NCBI GenBank assembly: GCA_019633425.1 | Contig: WSUB01000002.1 | Coordinates: 496,001-560,000, forward strand | Length of the DNA: 64,000 bases | DNA from: Tulasnella sp. 424 | Lineage: Eukaryota; Basidiomycota; Agaricomycetes; Cantharellales; Tulasnellaceae | Direction of reading: 5' to 3' | Shown here: positions 1 to 12,600 of the stretch, in pieces | Layout of the letters: each line of letters starts with the position of its first letter | How positions within the stretch are numbered: position 1 is the stretch's first letter | The notes under the pieces: model-generated | What the model saw: only the letters and a program-made list of their open reading frames with translations | Told to the model about the DNA's origin: nothing | The model's database searches: none | Made by a program: the position numbers and the translations under genes

Positions 1-658
1 TTGTTTCAGTGGACAGAGGGACTGGATCTGTCGGGATTTGGAGGTTTGATCTCTAGAAAATCTTTATCGGTGGTATCTTTGTTAATTCTTGACTGCGGTA
101 ATCTTCATCCTCTGTTCCAGTGGTTTCGACAAACTTGGGTGCTTGATTTGTTTATCTGTGCTTGTTGAGAGACCGTTCAGGGTCCGATTTCAGTCCACAA
201 CCAAACCTCATTCTCGCTCGACTCCCCGACGCAAAAGGCCTGTACGCCTCGAGGCACCGACCAAGACCTTCTAAACCGAAAGCTCCATTAGATAGATTGG
301 GAAGAGAGAGTGATCAACCTGCCGGAGGCGATATCGCGTTATCTCGGTGCGCTGAACCTGGTTTTCTCGTCAATCTCTCCATTCGGTCGGGGCTGAACAA
401 CCCTTCCTCAATTGCCCCAGAATAACCGACTCTTGATAGTACCCCAATCCGTTCAACATCAAAGAACGAGGAGCACACGGGCGAAATAGGCACTCTTCCC
501 ATTCAATTTTCTCCCCTTTTTCATCCGTTCCCGGCCGTCACATCAAAAATCCGGATCCGAAGATTGAAGCCTCTGCGTCCTCGAATTCGAACCACAATCA
601 CCCGCTTACCTCCAGTATCGCACGAATCTCCCCGCCCCCTCCTCTCGTATAAACAACA
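1..658. other. 5' flanking sequence without a supported gene
   Basis: Only short overlapping open frames occur here and none resembles a known family or shows a convincing exon structure. The last 100 bases before the DUF262 start are pyrimidine-rich, as in fungal promoters and leaders. It probably holds the promoter and 5' UTR of the gene that starts at 659. Confidence 0.5.
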
Positions 659-3160
659 ATGGACTACGACAGCGATCTAACCGACCTGAGCGAAGAGTAC
701 GCCCCGGGACCCTCTAATGGCAAGAAAACCACTACTGCCAAACCTGGCTATAAACCTCGGAACGTCTTGCGCCCTCCAAAGACGAGCACGTACTCGGCTT
801 GGTCGCTCTACGAGTGGATTCAGAGTGGAGTAATCGAGTTGGAACCCGAGTGAGTGTCCCGTCTGGCAGTGTTTTCCACCGTTGCATACATATCGACTCG
901 CTCCCTTTCCCTTTCTTTGATGCATAGATATCAACGTGACGTAGTGTGGCCAGATGCGAAGCAAACCAAGTTGATTGACTCTATCCTCGTAAGACCTCTT
1001 GGTTCCTGAGCCGCCAGAATGCTGATTCGATGGTGATTTTCCGGGGGATTCGTTGCTTCAACCAGCGCAACTTTTACATCCCACCTATCATCTTCAGTCA
1101 GTAAACCGTTCTTAATCTGGCCTTTTCTATCTCGCGCTCATTATCGGCGTTCCTTTGTCCTTGCGCATGTAGGGGTCATGGAAGACTCGGACGGATATGA
1201 GAGGAGGGTATGCATTGATGGCAAGCAGCGGCTTACATCCCTCCAGCGGTTCATGGACGGGATAATCCCGTACGTTGTCTTGCTCGTTACCATTTGGTCC
1301 AGGTGCTGAAGGGTTGTGTCTGATCTTGCCAATAGACATGTCGACGCGTACGTGGCACCTGTGTTGAAAACCACGCGAAACAGTATTACTCAATTGCTTT
1401 GCTTTCTTCTCCTCAGTGACGACAAGAAAAAACATTGGTTCAAAGCCGGCACGGGAAAGAGGAATATCCTCCCAGATTGGTTAATAGGCTCGTTTAAGCA
1501 GAAGCAGTTGGTTTGCGTGGAGTGAGGTTTCCCATGTGACTGTGGATACTACCCCTGGGCTGACTCGTACACGTCTCAGATACTATGATCTCGATGGGAT
1601 GTGGGAACGGGAAATCTTCCAGGTTGGTTGGATGCGTGGAGCTATTTTTTCGTGTTGTATAATCTGTTGACATATTGTTCACTTATTTTGCAGAGAGTTG
1701 TAAGTTCCTTTCCCGGCAATGAGGTTGATCTCTCTTAACGAAGAGAAAAACTTTGATTAGCAACTCGGCATGCCCTTACAACCTGCGGAGCGTATGGCTG
1801 CCCATGTTGGGCCTTGGGCCATGTTTGCAACGCAGATCAAGCAGCAATATTTGAGCACCGATAGCGACATGTGGAAATACTGGTCAATTGACATCTCCCG
1901 CGCCAAAGACTTTCAATACTCGGCCCAGATAATCATGGGCTTGTACACTTTACCCGAGCGATGCAACTTTGCTACCCAAACCCTCGACAAGTGGCTTCAA
2001 AGGACCGACCCTCCATCTGAGAGCTTCAAAAAGCAGGTTCGGGGGGTCTTCAACAAGCTTGTATCGGTCGGCCCATACGTTACAAAGAAGGCTATTGCAC
2101 CCGTCGAGTTTGTTATGACCGCTATGCTGATCAATATGCACCCGAACGCGAACGCGGAGAAGTTGGGAGATCTTATCGCCCAGTTCCGGGCAAAGATGAA
2201 GAAGGACCACGTGGATCTGCGAGCGAACAACAGGGTCATTAAGAGCGCTTACGAAATGATCGAAGCCCAGCTGTAAGTCTCACTCACTTGGTGGGAGATT
2301 TATGCGTGTGGTCTAATGTGTAATGGGGCTATCTTGCTTCCAGTGGCAGCAGCCTTCAGCTTGCCTATGCTCGGGGCAGCAAACGCAAGAATACGGCCGA
2401 CGACGATGACGACGATGACGGCGACGAGTACCGGGGATCACCTGTCACGAAGATGAGCAGGGGTGCAAACACTAGGCAAACTGCTCGTCCGTCAGGCACA
2501 TCGAGATCAACTGTGAGCTCGCAAGCTTCCAAGTCTGCTACCCCCTCCAAGCCCCCTACATCTACTCCAATGGCGAGGCAGTCTTCGAAAGCCAGTATAA
2601 ATTCGAAACCCACACCTGCTCCACTGTCGTCGTCGTCCGCTTCCTCTCGACCCTCGTCATCAACGAATACCTTCACGCAACTCCGCCCAGAACCAGGAGC
2701 GAAAGAGTCGCCACTGGATGGGATCGCGAGACTGAGGCAGCTGCAGGCTCAGAATGCGAATAAGACCACCCCTTCATTGTCGGGAGTATTAGGAGGGGAC
2801 ATCTCAAGGAGGTCCTCCTTAGGCACGCCGGCTAGTGGACCAACCAGCGGCCGAATTTCCCCCGTCGTGCCGAATCCGAATAGCTTTATTGCAGCGAACG
2901 GATATCGCCCTCCTGCTGTCCCAGCAACGACTCCAAACACGAATGAGCCGAATGTACAGGGAGATTTAATGGATTGGTTCGGCGATCCAAATGCTCAAAC
3001 GGTAACCTTGTTTTCTCTCATGAAGCACAATCGATTATTCCTGACGCGCCGTCCTGCTTCTCTGCAGTTGCAGCAGCAGTCGCCCTTGCCCCAGCCCTAT
3101 GGTGCAGCGTTCCAGTCGCAATATCCCAATGGACATGGTGGCAACCAGTGGAGTAGATGA
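659..3160 (+). CDS. DUF262 (GmrSD N-terminal-like) domain protein
   Basis: Proposed exons are 659-849, 928-988, 1066-1096, 1173-1269, 1417-1521, 1580-1622, 1694-1699, 1761-2272, 2344-3001 and 3068-3160; every joint keeps the frame and uses GT-AG. The N-terminal third has the hallmarks of DUF262: a YQRDVVWP motif, the DGKQRLTS motif coded near 1210-1240, and EIFQ-RV-QLGMPL spliced across a 6-nt exon. DUF262 is the N-terminal nuclease/NTPase-like domain of the bacterial modification-dependent enzyme GmrSD and also occurs in a fungal family of unknown role. The C-terminal part (from about 2390) is Ser/Thr/Pro-rich and disordered, preceded by an Asp run. There is no DUF1524 HNH half, so nuclease activity is not shown. 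The start was chosen because the frame opens at the first ATG after a pyrimidine-rich leader. Confidence 0.85.
1694..1699 (+). other. 6-nt micro-exon of the DUF262 gene
   Basis: The six bases AGAGTT lie between a TTTTGCAG acceptor and a GTAAGT donor and encode Arg-Val. They join the exon ending in EIFQ (1622) to the exon starting QLGMPLQP (1761). This restores the family motif EIFQRVQLGMPL, so the micro-exon is needed to keep the domain intact. Confidence 0.75.
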
Positions 3161-3394
3161 TTCGTTGATTATTATCCTACATATTTTGTACACCCTTCTG
3201 TTTGCATTTACGGTATTCACGCCTCCTGGGTTGGCCGTTGTGTACACGGATTTTGGCAATGGGCGTCGGAACAGTATTCGACTGTTTGTGAAGGGCCTTA
3301 CCCTTCCATAAATGACCTTTTGGGGCTTGCCTCGTCACTTTTTCTCTTGAACCATATCCAAGTCACTACATTTCTTCTACTCGCTACTCCAAAT

Positions 3395-5740
3395 ATGTCG
3401 TCTTTGATACGGAGAGCAGTCCACATCAAAGGCTTCCAAGCGCCTATTAATCCTGCTGCTCTGCAAGCTGGAATGAGCCGATTTGGACGCATGTACGTGA
3501 AAGGTCTAAATTCGCTCGATCAGGATTGCCGATTGCTTACCGCTGATATTGCATGTTCAACCTCCTTGAACAGCGAGAGAATACATTTGTGGACCTCTGC
3601 CTCAGGCAAAGAGCATGCATTTGTCGTTTACCGAGACACCGAGGCAGCAGAGGCGGCTGTTGGGTGCTACAAGGCGGTGACCGTAGAGCATATGCGCAAT
3701 AACCCAGAGCTTCAAACACGTCTCAGAGATATGTCAGACAGCTGGAGCAAGAGGCTTCAAGTCTCCGGCAACTCAGCCAGAGAAAGCCATATTCCGCTGA
3801 AAGGCTTCGCCCACCAGAAAGACCATGAAGCAGCATCCTTCTCGAGTTCTTTGCGGCATCCAGTTCGTACGAGTAGACCTGAAGGGGATTTTTATTCGCA
3901 ACATAAAGCTGGCGATCAACACTCAAGAGCACCGCTGGAAGCTCGATCCAGCTCGAGGGGGGCGTTTAACGAGAGAGGACGCCTTCCATATACAGGACCA
4001 GAGCCCGAGGACTCCGGGCATCGCAGACGCAACAACTCGCGTAACCATGAAGAACTTGATTATGATCTTCTCAAAGATTCTGGCGCCGGGCACCATAACA
4101 GGGAGAGGAGTCCAAAGCGTTCTAAGAGGAGAGAGCGGGAGAAAGAGAGTAACGGCCACAGGGGTCGGAGCAGAGAGGGAGCACTGCCATCCATGCACGG
4201 AGCACATACGGGAGATCGTTCGACTCATCGTAATGAGTCGAGCTCTCGTCGAAGTGAGCGGTCCCGTAGAAGAAGGTCGCCAACCCCGATCAACTATCCC
4301 AGCCACCATCACCGCAGGTCGCATGTCCCTCCATATCCGACCAAAACAACCGATAAAGATGAAAATACGCCCGTCCACAAGGGAGGAAAGACTGGTCTGC
4401 CCTCGATTCCGATAGAACCAGCAACCGATGATGGTCCCCCCCGTGGCCTCCCTCTCGCATCGTCCCAGGCTTTCATCAAAATGGAAGACGACGGACCAGT
4501 GGGCTTGGATCCTCCCTCGCTCAAAACCCCGGACACCACGCCTTTCCATGACCAACCCGTGGACTCTCGTACCCTGGAGCAGAACCCAAGTGGCAATGCC
4601 CAGCCAGGAGCAATCGAGAGGCCGGACACAACACGCCATTCGACACCTACCAACATTCACAAACCTGCGCCGCTAGTCTCTATGCAATTACACGGTCTAT
4701 CTAGCTCACCTTTCCCGGTGCTACCTGCGATCACTCCACTTCCAACCCAAGAGGCATCGCTAAAGGGGGACTATCAAAGTGTCGCTGGTCTATCCCGGGA
4801 AGTTGAGCAGCACGTTGCTCAGGTTATTCGGCAGGCGTACCAGGAAGATGTTCTCGACGCTCATCGCAAAACCTGCCTGCTCATCATTGAGTACGGGAAC
4901 AAGGGAATGTGGGATCTGGCCGATCTAGTGGGCCGGGAATGCATATCTTGTAGGTCGAGATGAGATCACGCATTAGAAATGAGGGTGAAACTAACAGGAT
5001 CGTTTATATTGATAGATAGCAGCCAGAGAAGGACTTCAGGCTTGAGTGTCCTCCCGATGCGAGCGATTTACCTGGCACTCGCTGCTTGTAAGGCGCGACA
5101 GGCTAGAACTGCCAAAACGGCGGAGAAACGAGACCTTATGCTAGCTTCCGCCGCATACATCAATTCCGCCGAAGACGCAGAAGAAGAACCAGCTTCGTTA
5201 AATTTCATTCGACTTAGTACGTGTTTTCGTGTCAAGACCCACCACACTTATTGATTTTTCGCCCCACCATTGCCAGATCTACTCGGAACCCTATCAATCT
5301 CGACATCTTCTGATCAGCTTATTCTACCTCAAGACATCGATAATGACGCTTCGAGTATCTATCTCTCCAGCCAGGTGTCAAGCATAGGCAGGTCAACAAC
5401 CTTTCCTGGAGACTGCGTCCCAACCCAACCTCGCTCTCGTCCATTCGAAATGCAAGCCCTTCGTATGCAAGTCGCATCCCTTCGCTCAAGTCTCTCTTCT
5501 ATAAACGACGATCTAAGGACCGAACGTGCTTCCAAACGCAAGGCCGAAGAATATCTTTCCCAGGAGAAGTGTAAAGCGCGTCGTATTGAGGGAGAGTTGC
5601 AGCAAGCCGTGGAGGACAAGCAGCAACTAGAGAGCGCATTACAGGATGAGCGGGATCGGCGAACTAAGGCCGAAGACGAAGTATGGCAACTGAAGAAGGC
5701 TGACACCAAGCCTCGGCCCATACCCTCGTGGTACTGTTGA
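3395..5740 (+). CDS. unrecognised RRM-like, Arg/Ser-rich, coiled-coil protein
   Basis: Exons 3395-4949, 5016-5216 and 5277-5740 give about 740 residues. The N-terminal 100 residues have an RRM-like pattern, including an RNP1-like stretch (KEHAFVVYRDTEAAEAAV). A long charged, RS/RG-like low-complexity region follows (roughly residues 130-330), with many SR, RR and RE dipeptides, then a Pro-rich part. The last 100 residues form a clear heptad-rich coiled coil that ends in PRPIPSWYC. I infer an RNA-binding or splicing-related nuclear protein, but no family is certain. An in-frame ATG at 3320 would add 25 hydrophobic residues; 3395 is preferred because the extra residues look like translated leader. 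The stop of the DUF262 gene lies only 234 bp upstream. Confidence 0.6.
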
Positions 5741-6001
5741 GTGTCGCTGCTAACGGTTCTTGCCATCGTGAACTGATAATCTTGCGAGATCTTGTCGAGC
5801 AATCCCAACTAACTGAATGTTAGGTTTCCAGCTCTTAATTAGTGTTACAAACTCTGATATGTATTTCCTAATAACGCGTGGCCGTGTCACGGTCGAATAT
5901 AGAGCCTTTCTTGTGACCTGGTAATGGTGGGCTGACGATAGTCCCCGTGTGATCACAACAAAACCCAGGCCGGCTCACACCTTCCGCCACACCTCCCCAT
6001 A

Positions 6002-6519
6002 ATGGTGAGCGGGTGAGAGGGCAGCACGCATCAGGGAGGTTCTGATTCACCTCTACAGCTCATTTTCTCAGTATTCAAGACTTTAACAGACCAAGAAGTC
6101 GTGGTAGAACTCAAGAATGACTTGTGTATCACAGGGGTCCTGAAATCTGTCGACCAGTAAGTGGATGTAGAAAGTTTCGGTTAGGCTTCGACGAACATGA
6201 TATCTTGTAAAGGTTCTTGAACATTCGGCTCGATGCGATTAAGGTCATGGATGAGGCCCGGCATCCTCATATGGTATGTGTGGTTCTCGCGGAAGAGGAC
6301 CTGGCACTGATTGATCACGCCCACCCAGATGGCTGTCAAGAACTGTTTCATTCGTGGATCGGTAGTACGTTATGTACAGCTACCAGCTTCCGCAGTCGAT
6401 ACAAACCTCTTGGAGGATGCTACACGTCGAGGTGCGTGGGTCTTACGGCCGTTTCCTCGACATAAAATGACAATGCCGATTGTAATTTGACAGAGGCTGC
6501 AAACCAGTCAAAGAAGTGA
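6002..6519 (+). CDS. LSM2: U6 snRNA-associated Sm-like protein LSm2
   Basis: Exons are 6002-6004, 6059-6156, 6213-6273, 6329-6431 and 6494-6519. The protein of about 96 residues reads M-LIFSVFKTLTDQEVVVELKND, then SVDQFLNIRLD (Sm1), then NCFIRGSVVRYVQLP (Sm2 with the invariant RG), and ends LLEDATRREAANQSKK. The length and all motifs match LSm2. LSm2 is one subunit of the LSm1-7 ring (cytoplasmic mRNA decay) and the LSm2-8 ring (U6 snRNA binding in the nucleus). The first exon is just the ATG, followed at once by the GTGAGC donor. The gene converges on the DOCK gene, with only 96 bp between the stops. Confidence 0.93.
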
Positions 6520-6615
6520 TAGATTCTAAGTACATTACAAATAGCGATATACAGCAGAACATGAAGGCTTGGTATACGCAAATCACGAAAGCGAATAATG
6601 TTATCCTATCCGACC

Positions 6616-9600
6616 CTACTTTGAACCCCGTCTGACAATGCTTCCTAATTTTCGCGAGAGGCTCCCTCCAGTAACCATTCCACGTCTCCCGTTAATTGTG
6701 CTTATACTGTCTCGTCCGTTTGGATAGCCGACGTTGACAAAGTGGCCTGTGTTGCTCACTCCATCCGGAGAATCAGAACGAGGTTCACTCGCAAGTGTAG
6801 ATCGCTCTGCTCCGGTGGTGGAAGATGACGAGAGAGGATTGAGCCCATGTCGCGCCAAATGAGCGAGGTTTCGTTGAAGCGGTGTCTGGTTGCGCTTGGA
6901 GTATTCCCCGGGTCCAGTGTCACGCATCATCATTGGTCGCAATGAGGCGCGGTGGTTTTCTGGGGGAGTGAATTGTTGATACCCATTCACGCTGAAGGGC
7001 GGTGAGTGTGGGGAAACAGCCCCCGAGGTTGGAGATATTTCCTCCCAGCCTACCGGCGGTGGAGTGTACAACCCTGCCGGGTTCCGTACCGGGGAGGATG
7101 GCGCTTCATCAATCGGTTCGTCCACCATGTTCAATTTATCAATCTCGCCCGCAAAGTTCTTTTGGAAGAATCGATCCAGGACTCCGTGGAAGGTTCGCAT
7201 TTCCGAAGAACAGAGAGAGCCATGCAAAGCCAGACAGCGACGAACCACTCGAACCTAGGGAAAAAAGGACAAGCATGAGCTGGGACTCGGAAAACCCCAT
7301 AATCATGATCCGAACTTACGTGATCTTCAATAACCACACTGAGTTTATGCATGGCATCGACCTGATCAGGATGCTCTGTCAAATAATCGGGTGAGAGGAA
7401 GGCTTGACGATACAATAGCACGCCGCTGTCGTCAGGTGAATCCACCGCGTTGTTCAATGCAGCGGTAAGCGGGTTTGTTGAAACGACTCTTTCAGTTTGT
7501 GCTAGAGTTTTGTACTTGAGCTCGAGCATGTGCAACTCTCTGGTTCTTGTCTCGACGTCGTTAATGGCGTTCTCGATCGGGGATGTCTCGACGACTTGAG
7601 ACGACACAATTTCCGACCGTCGAAGCACGGTTGGGAAAGTCTCTTCTGTCGTATAAAACGTCTTTTCGATCCAGGTATCGCAGAAACCGGCTTGCGAGTT
7701 AGGAGCAACTTGGCGCGTGGAGCTGAATAAGTTAATGGCACTGGAGCAGGAGCTATTAGTCGAGAATGTTGCGAGCACAGCTGGGTATTACCTTACCTAT
7801 GCTCGTAGTATTTCCGCACCGACTCTGGTACGTCAGGATTTGCGAAAATGGAAAGGGATCGGTCCGGTTCCGGCGTCACAGACATGCATTGGATGTACTG
7901 GTATGGGCTGTTGCGAATCTCGTCCGATGGCTCTCCTGCGCTTTTGAGAAGCCGAGCTTCCGGATGCTTGTTCAACATGCGTTCGCAGAACGCTCCCAGC
8001 TTTTCCCATTCGTAACCACGATACTGGGTGGTGTCGTTGTTAGCACCATCTAGGCGCGAGGAGAAATGCATGACCTACAATGAATTGTTTGCCTCGAATG
8101 GCCGCTGGGAAATTGCCATAGAACGCTACACGGAAGTATTCAGAGTAGTATCGTTGATCGGTCACGATGTGCTCCAGCAGCATGGCTTGGTGGACGAGGA
8201 TCTCTGAAAGGCGTTGGCTATCGCCGGGGTTAACAGTCGGTCTCGCAATAATTCTGGCGCTTACTAATTGAAAGTCATCTCCGAATGCTGGAATGCGAGC
8301 TCTTTGCAAATCTCCACCGCACTTTCCCATGCTTTGCCCTTCCCTATTAATGAGCGTTGGCAAGAAGTCTTGAGCGGCCCCAAACACCCACTTACCGAGG
8401 TAATCAAGAATTAGTAAACACAAGGTCTCTTTGCGAACAAACTGGGATTGCCGTGGTAAATCTAGCTCAGGCATTGGGTCGACGAACGAATTGAGGTCCC
8501 ATTCATGAAGGTCGGCGTGGAGCTTCAGCGTCAATGCCGCTTCTACGTAGTTGTGGCCTTGTAGATGCATCTACGTAGGGCAGGTCAGCCAGGCTCGACG
8601 TGGCACAGTAAATAACTTACGTTAACAAGCTGATGGACGTATTTGATGTACATCTCATCTCTACCAATCCGGCGAATGAAATTCATCAAGCGAAGGGTGG
8701 CAATGACCCGGTCGTCTTGATATTCCTCCCCATCGGGCAGCTCGCGGACGCTGAGGAGCAGCTCCAAGAAGAGGTCGACAAGGTCCAAGAACTCTCCGAC
8801 ACGCTCCTTCAGTTTGTCATCGAGAGAGGACGAGTCAAACAAAGTTCGCAGCTGATTGACGAAGAATGCTCGGGAAATGTCATCCCCACGGATATCAGAC
8901 ATGAAGAGTTTGTCGAGTTTGTTGATCAACTCAGTTTCTATCTGCGAGAAGCTTCCATGCTGGTGATACTCCGAAACGATCATGCTATAAAGGATTTGGA
9001 CGGCATTGCTCCGAAGCTGGTCATGATGGCTGAGACAAAGATTGAGGACTTGTTCCACAAGGGAGACGAGAGTGACTTGGTAGCCCTGAATGAGAGATAT
9101 GCACTGCCATGAGACAGAACTTCCAGCAGCTAGGAAGATCAAAACTTACACCGTATCGGGTGAGTGCACCGGCCTGGGCCGATTCTGCTTGTGACCAGCC
9201 AATTGCTTCCCACAGTCGCAATAAGATGGCAGCGCCTTCTCCTCGCACGTCGTTTGCGAGACGCCAGACAGCTCTACGTTTCTATCCGAGCATGTTTTAG
9301 TCATTCGCATAGCCAACCGTATATCGGAGCGTACCTGGGGGCTGAACTCCTCTATCACGAGTTGGTCGCTTGAAAGAAGCTTCAAAAGCGTCGACAAGGC
9401 GTCCCGCCATAATCTGACATTGAACCCGTCGCCGCTCGAGTGCTCTTGATGAGGAATGAAGTCGCGGAGGAGGATGAACGCGATGGGGTCAAATATTTTG
9501 AGCATGACTCTGTGGCTGAGGATATTCACATTTAGCCATTTGTCAGGGAAGGCCTCATTGTTCAATATTGAGGTGGCAACTTGAAAGAATGACAGTAGGA

Positions 9601-12600
9601 GGCGTGCCGTGTTCTCCTTCCCCTCGATGTCTATGTAAGATTCGAGGAAGTTGGCGAGATTTTTGTTGGATGCAGAGAGAATGAGGACCAATATAACCAT
9701 TGCGGTATCTGAAAGGCCGATTTGGACAGGCTTGGGCTTCTCGGACGTGGGGGTGGAGGGTAGACGAGGTGAAGGTACCGAAGATGTTGTTACGGAGGCT
9801 AGAGGGAAAGGGTAGGATCCAGGCAGGACAACGTGGGTAGAGGATCCCATACTCGCGGAGGAGCGATGCTGCGCCGCGAGTCGGGTCATTACAGGTGACT
9901 GCTGTTCGCGATAGGAATCAAGGATCCTATTTACGGAAGAGTGAGTTACTCCTTCCCTTACAGTTGAACGAACGTCATACTTGCCTAGGAAGCAAAGATA
10001 GCAGATACTCGACGTTCTCTTGCTCTTGTCTCCACGCCCGCGGGTTTCCGGCAATGATGGGGTCGACGAAGCAGTACAATAACCGATCCACCATAACCGC
10101 GATCACCGATATACATATCCTCGTCGTTTCTAACCATTGGGTTCTTGATGCATCCCTCACTGCTTCGGTATCGTCCATTTGTATGTGCATATACTCATCG
10201 TAAGCACCGAAGTGAGGTTTGATCCATCCAACTACCGCTTCCAGGAGCAGCGCTCGAGACTGAGCATTGTCAAAGAGGAAACCTCTGACGAGTTGGAGAT
10301 ACATCATAAGTTTCCAAATAACCATTTTCCCTTTGACGTGCCCTATCGCTGTTGCAAAAGCTGTGACGGTCGATACCAGTTCCACTGGCTTGAATATATC
10401 GGACAACTCGGATAGGATCGATGCGAAGTGCTGTAGCGCAAGAGTTTGGGTTCCAACAAGGGCGGGGTCCGATGATTCCGACATCAACTTGTTTACTTCG
10501 TTTAGGTGCGCTTGAATTTCCCGTTTGAAGCTTGCGTCTAGATGCTCGCTTGTCGTGTTGATACCAACTTCCCTTTGCTTCTGCAGCTCTCGAGCCCGAA
10601 TAATGAACTTGAATATGTAGTGCCAGACTTTGATGGCAGCTCGGAGTGGAGAGGCGGTGTGCTGGTCGGTCGGATTGCCAAGAAGACGGTTCATGGAATG
10701 GAGCATGTGGTACGACGCTGAGGCGCAGTTGAAGTGTTTCTCGATGTAAACATCGAGCACTGGCTGGAAGTTGTTAAACCGGCGGTCTTGCACAATGCCC
10801 AATACCATCACTAGGGCGTTGAACACCAAGTCGTCCATCTCCCCATCCTGATTGTGACTTGAACCGAGAATCGCGAACAACGAGTCGAAAATGTCGCGCA
10901 GGAACTTGACAATTTCCATCTCACCAATGAAGGTGAGCTTCTTCAAGGCGGCGATGAGGTCTGCCTTGTCCTGCAACCGCTCCCAATTTAATAGGTCCAC
11001 CAAGACGCCGTTCGCGGTGAACTGAGTGGAGCAGAGGAACGACCGAACGGTGAAGGAGTCGCGAAGCGGAACGAGATTTCTCGACACCGTATGGGAATCG
11101 GACTGTCCGACCACGGCTGGTGCGTTGATGTACTCGTTGATTGGAATGGCGCTGAGTTTGTCCGCTTTGTACAGGATCAGAGTATGGCTGCCATCTTCCA
11201 AGAATGCCTGCCTCTCTGGGAACAGCGGGAGATAACCAAATGCGAAAGGTCGGTCGGCGGTATTCGACGAATCCGTTCGTCCCCCAGTCGTTGGGCGTTC
11301 TTTAGAGCTTCGGTTGCGGAAGGTGAAGAAGAGATGACACTCTTGCATGATATTGGCCGGGATGATAAGCTTAACGAGTTCCCCATAGGTGGGCGTGTCG
11401 TTCCGTTGGAAGACCATGGAACGGAAGCGTGTCACCGGAGGTTCGCCAGTGCCAAGTGCGATTGCAGCCTCCACCACCTGCCCTGACTGTCGTCGGACTT
11501 CGCAGCAGACCTCCACATTTGCTGGATTACTGCTCCCAGCGAGGGCCGCGACACCTTTGCGGAGCCGCACAGGTCCTGACGACCCGCTGTTTGAAGGGTT
11601 GAAGTCACCGCTCCAGAGCTTGATGTAGACCTCATTGCGAACATCACCGGGGAATACTACGTCCGGGAAGCCAAGTCGAGCGGTAATCGGTGCGTCTTGC
11701 AACAAGGATGGATTCTCTTTGACGACCGTCTGGGCATCTCCGTGAAAAACTTTGACGGTGACCGCGATCGTATCTGCCCTATGAACAATTCAGCCTTAGA
11801 CAAGCAAACAGCCTTCCAGACAATCAAACTCACCTCGGCGATTTTTCGAACGAACTGGTATTACTGGCAATCAAATCTTGATGGAGGGTGGAAAAAGATG
11901 CTTCATTCGCCGGCACAAATATTGGCATGGAGTACTCCCGGGTCAGCCCCATCTCCTGCCCTGCTGCGACTTTCGTCAATTGCCGTAACTCCATGACGGC
12001 ACAACCAAACGGCCTCCGAACCGAATTAGTGCTATCTCTCCCATTGGATGGCGACCCGCCAATAAATATCGAGTCCATCTCATCTGGCCCCAAGCGGACG
12101 TCGACAGAACCGGATCGCATTGAGCTGAATCCAGATCCTGCGGCGCTCATCTTCATACCTCCACTCCGGACAATTGAACAGACCAGGTAGATAGTATCTT
12201 GAATATCTTGGTGGCCTAGGTCCGTGAAGAGGGTCCTGATTTTGGTCATGGAATCTCTTGCCAGGACCCCGTTATGGTTGAGGATGGCGCAGAACTCTTC
12301 TGTCAAGAAGCGCCCGCTAGTTTTGCTGTACAATGAGAAATAGACTTCTGCTGTTTCGCCCGGGGCACATGGTGTGGCAACGAATGCGCGTAATTCGAGG
12401 AAGACGTGATAGAAGGCGACGGAGGTTCGTGTATTCGTTGTTGTGGAAGGGGAGGGAGTGGTTTGAGTTCGGGTTGAGCTCACGTTTTGGAAACGGCTGA
12501 GGGAGAGTTTTGAGGAGGCGAAAGATGGCGATGATACATGCGACTTTTCGCGTGCAGGAGTCTCGCTCTTCGTCAGGTGATCTTTCAGACCGTATAGCGC

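Noticed and set aside
581..595. Possible tRNA box B on the minus strand (GGTTCGAATTC)
   Set aside because: No T-stem pairing, acceptor stem or box A at the right distance.
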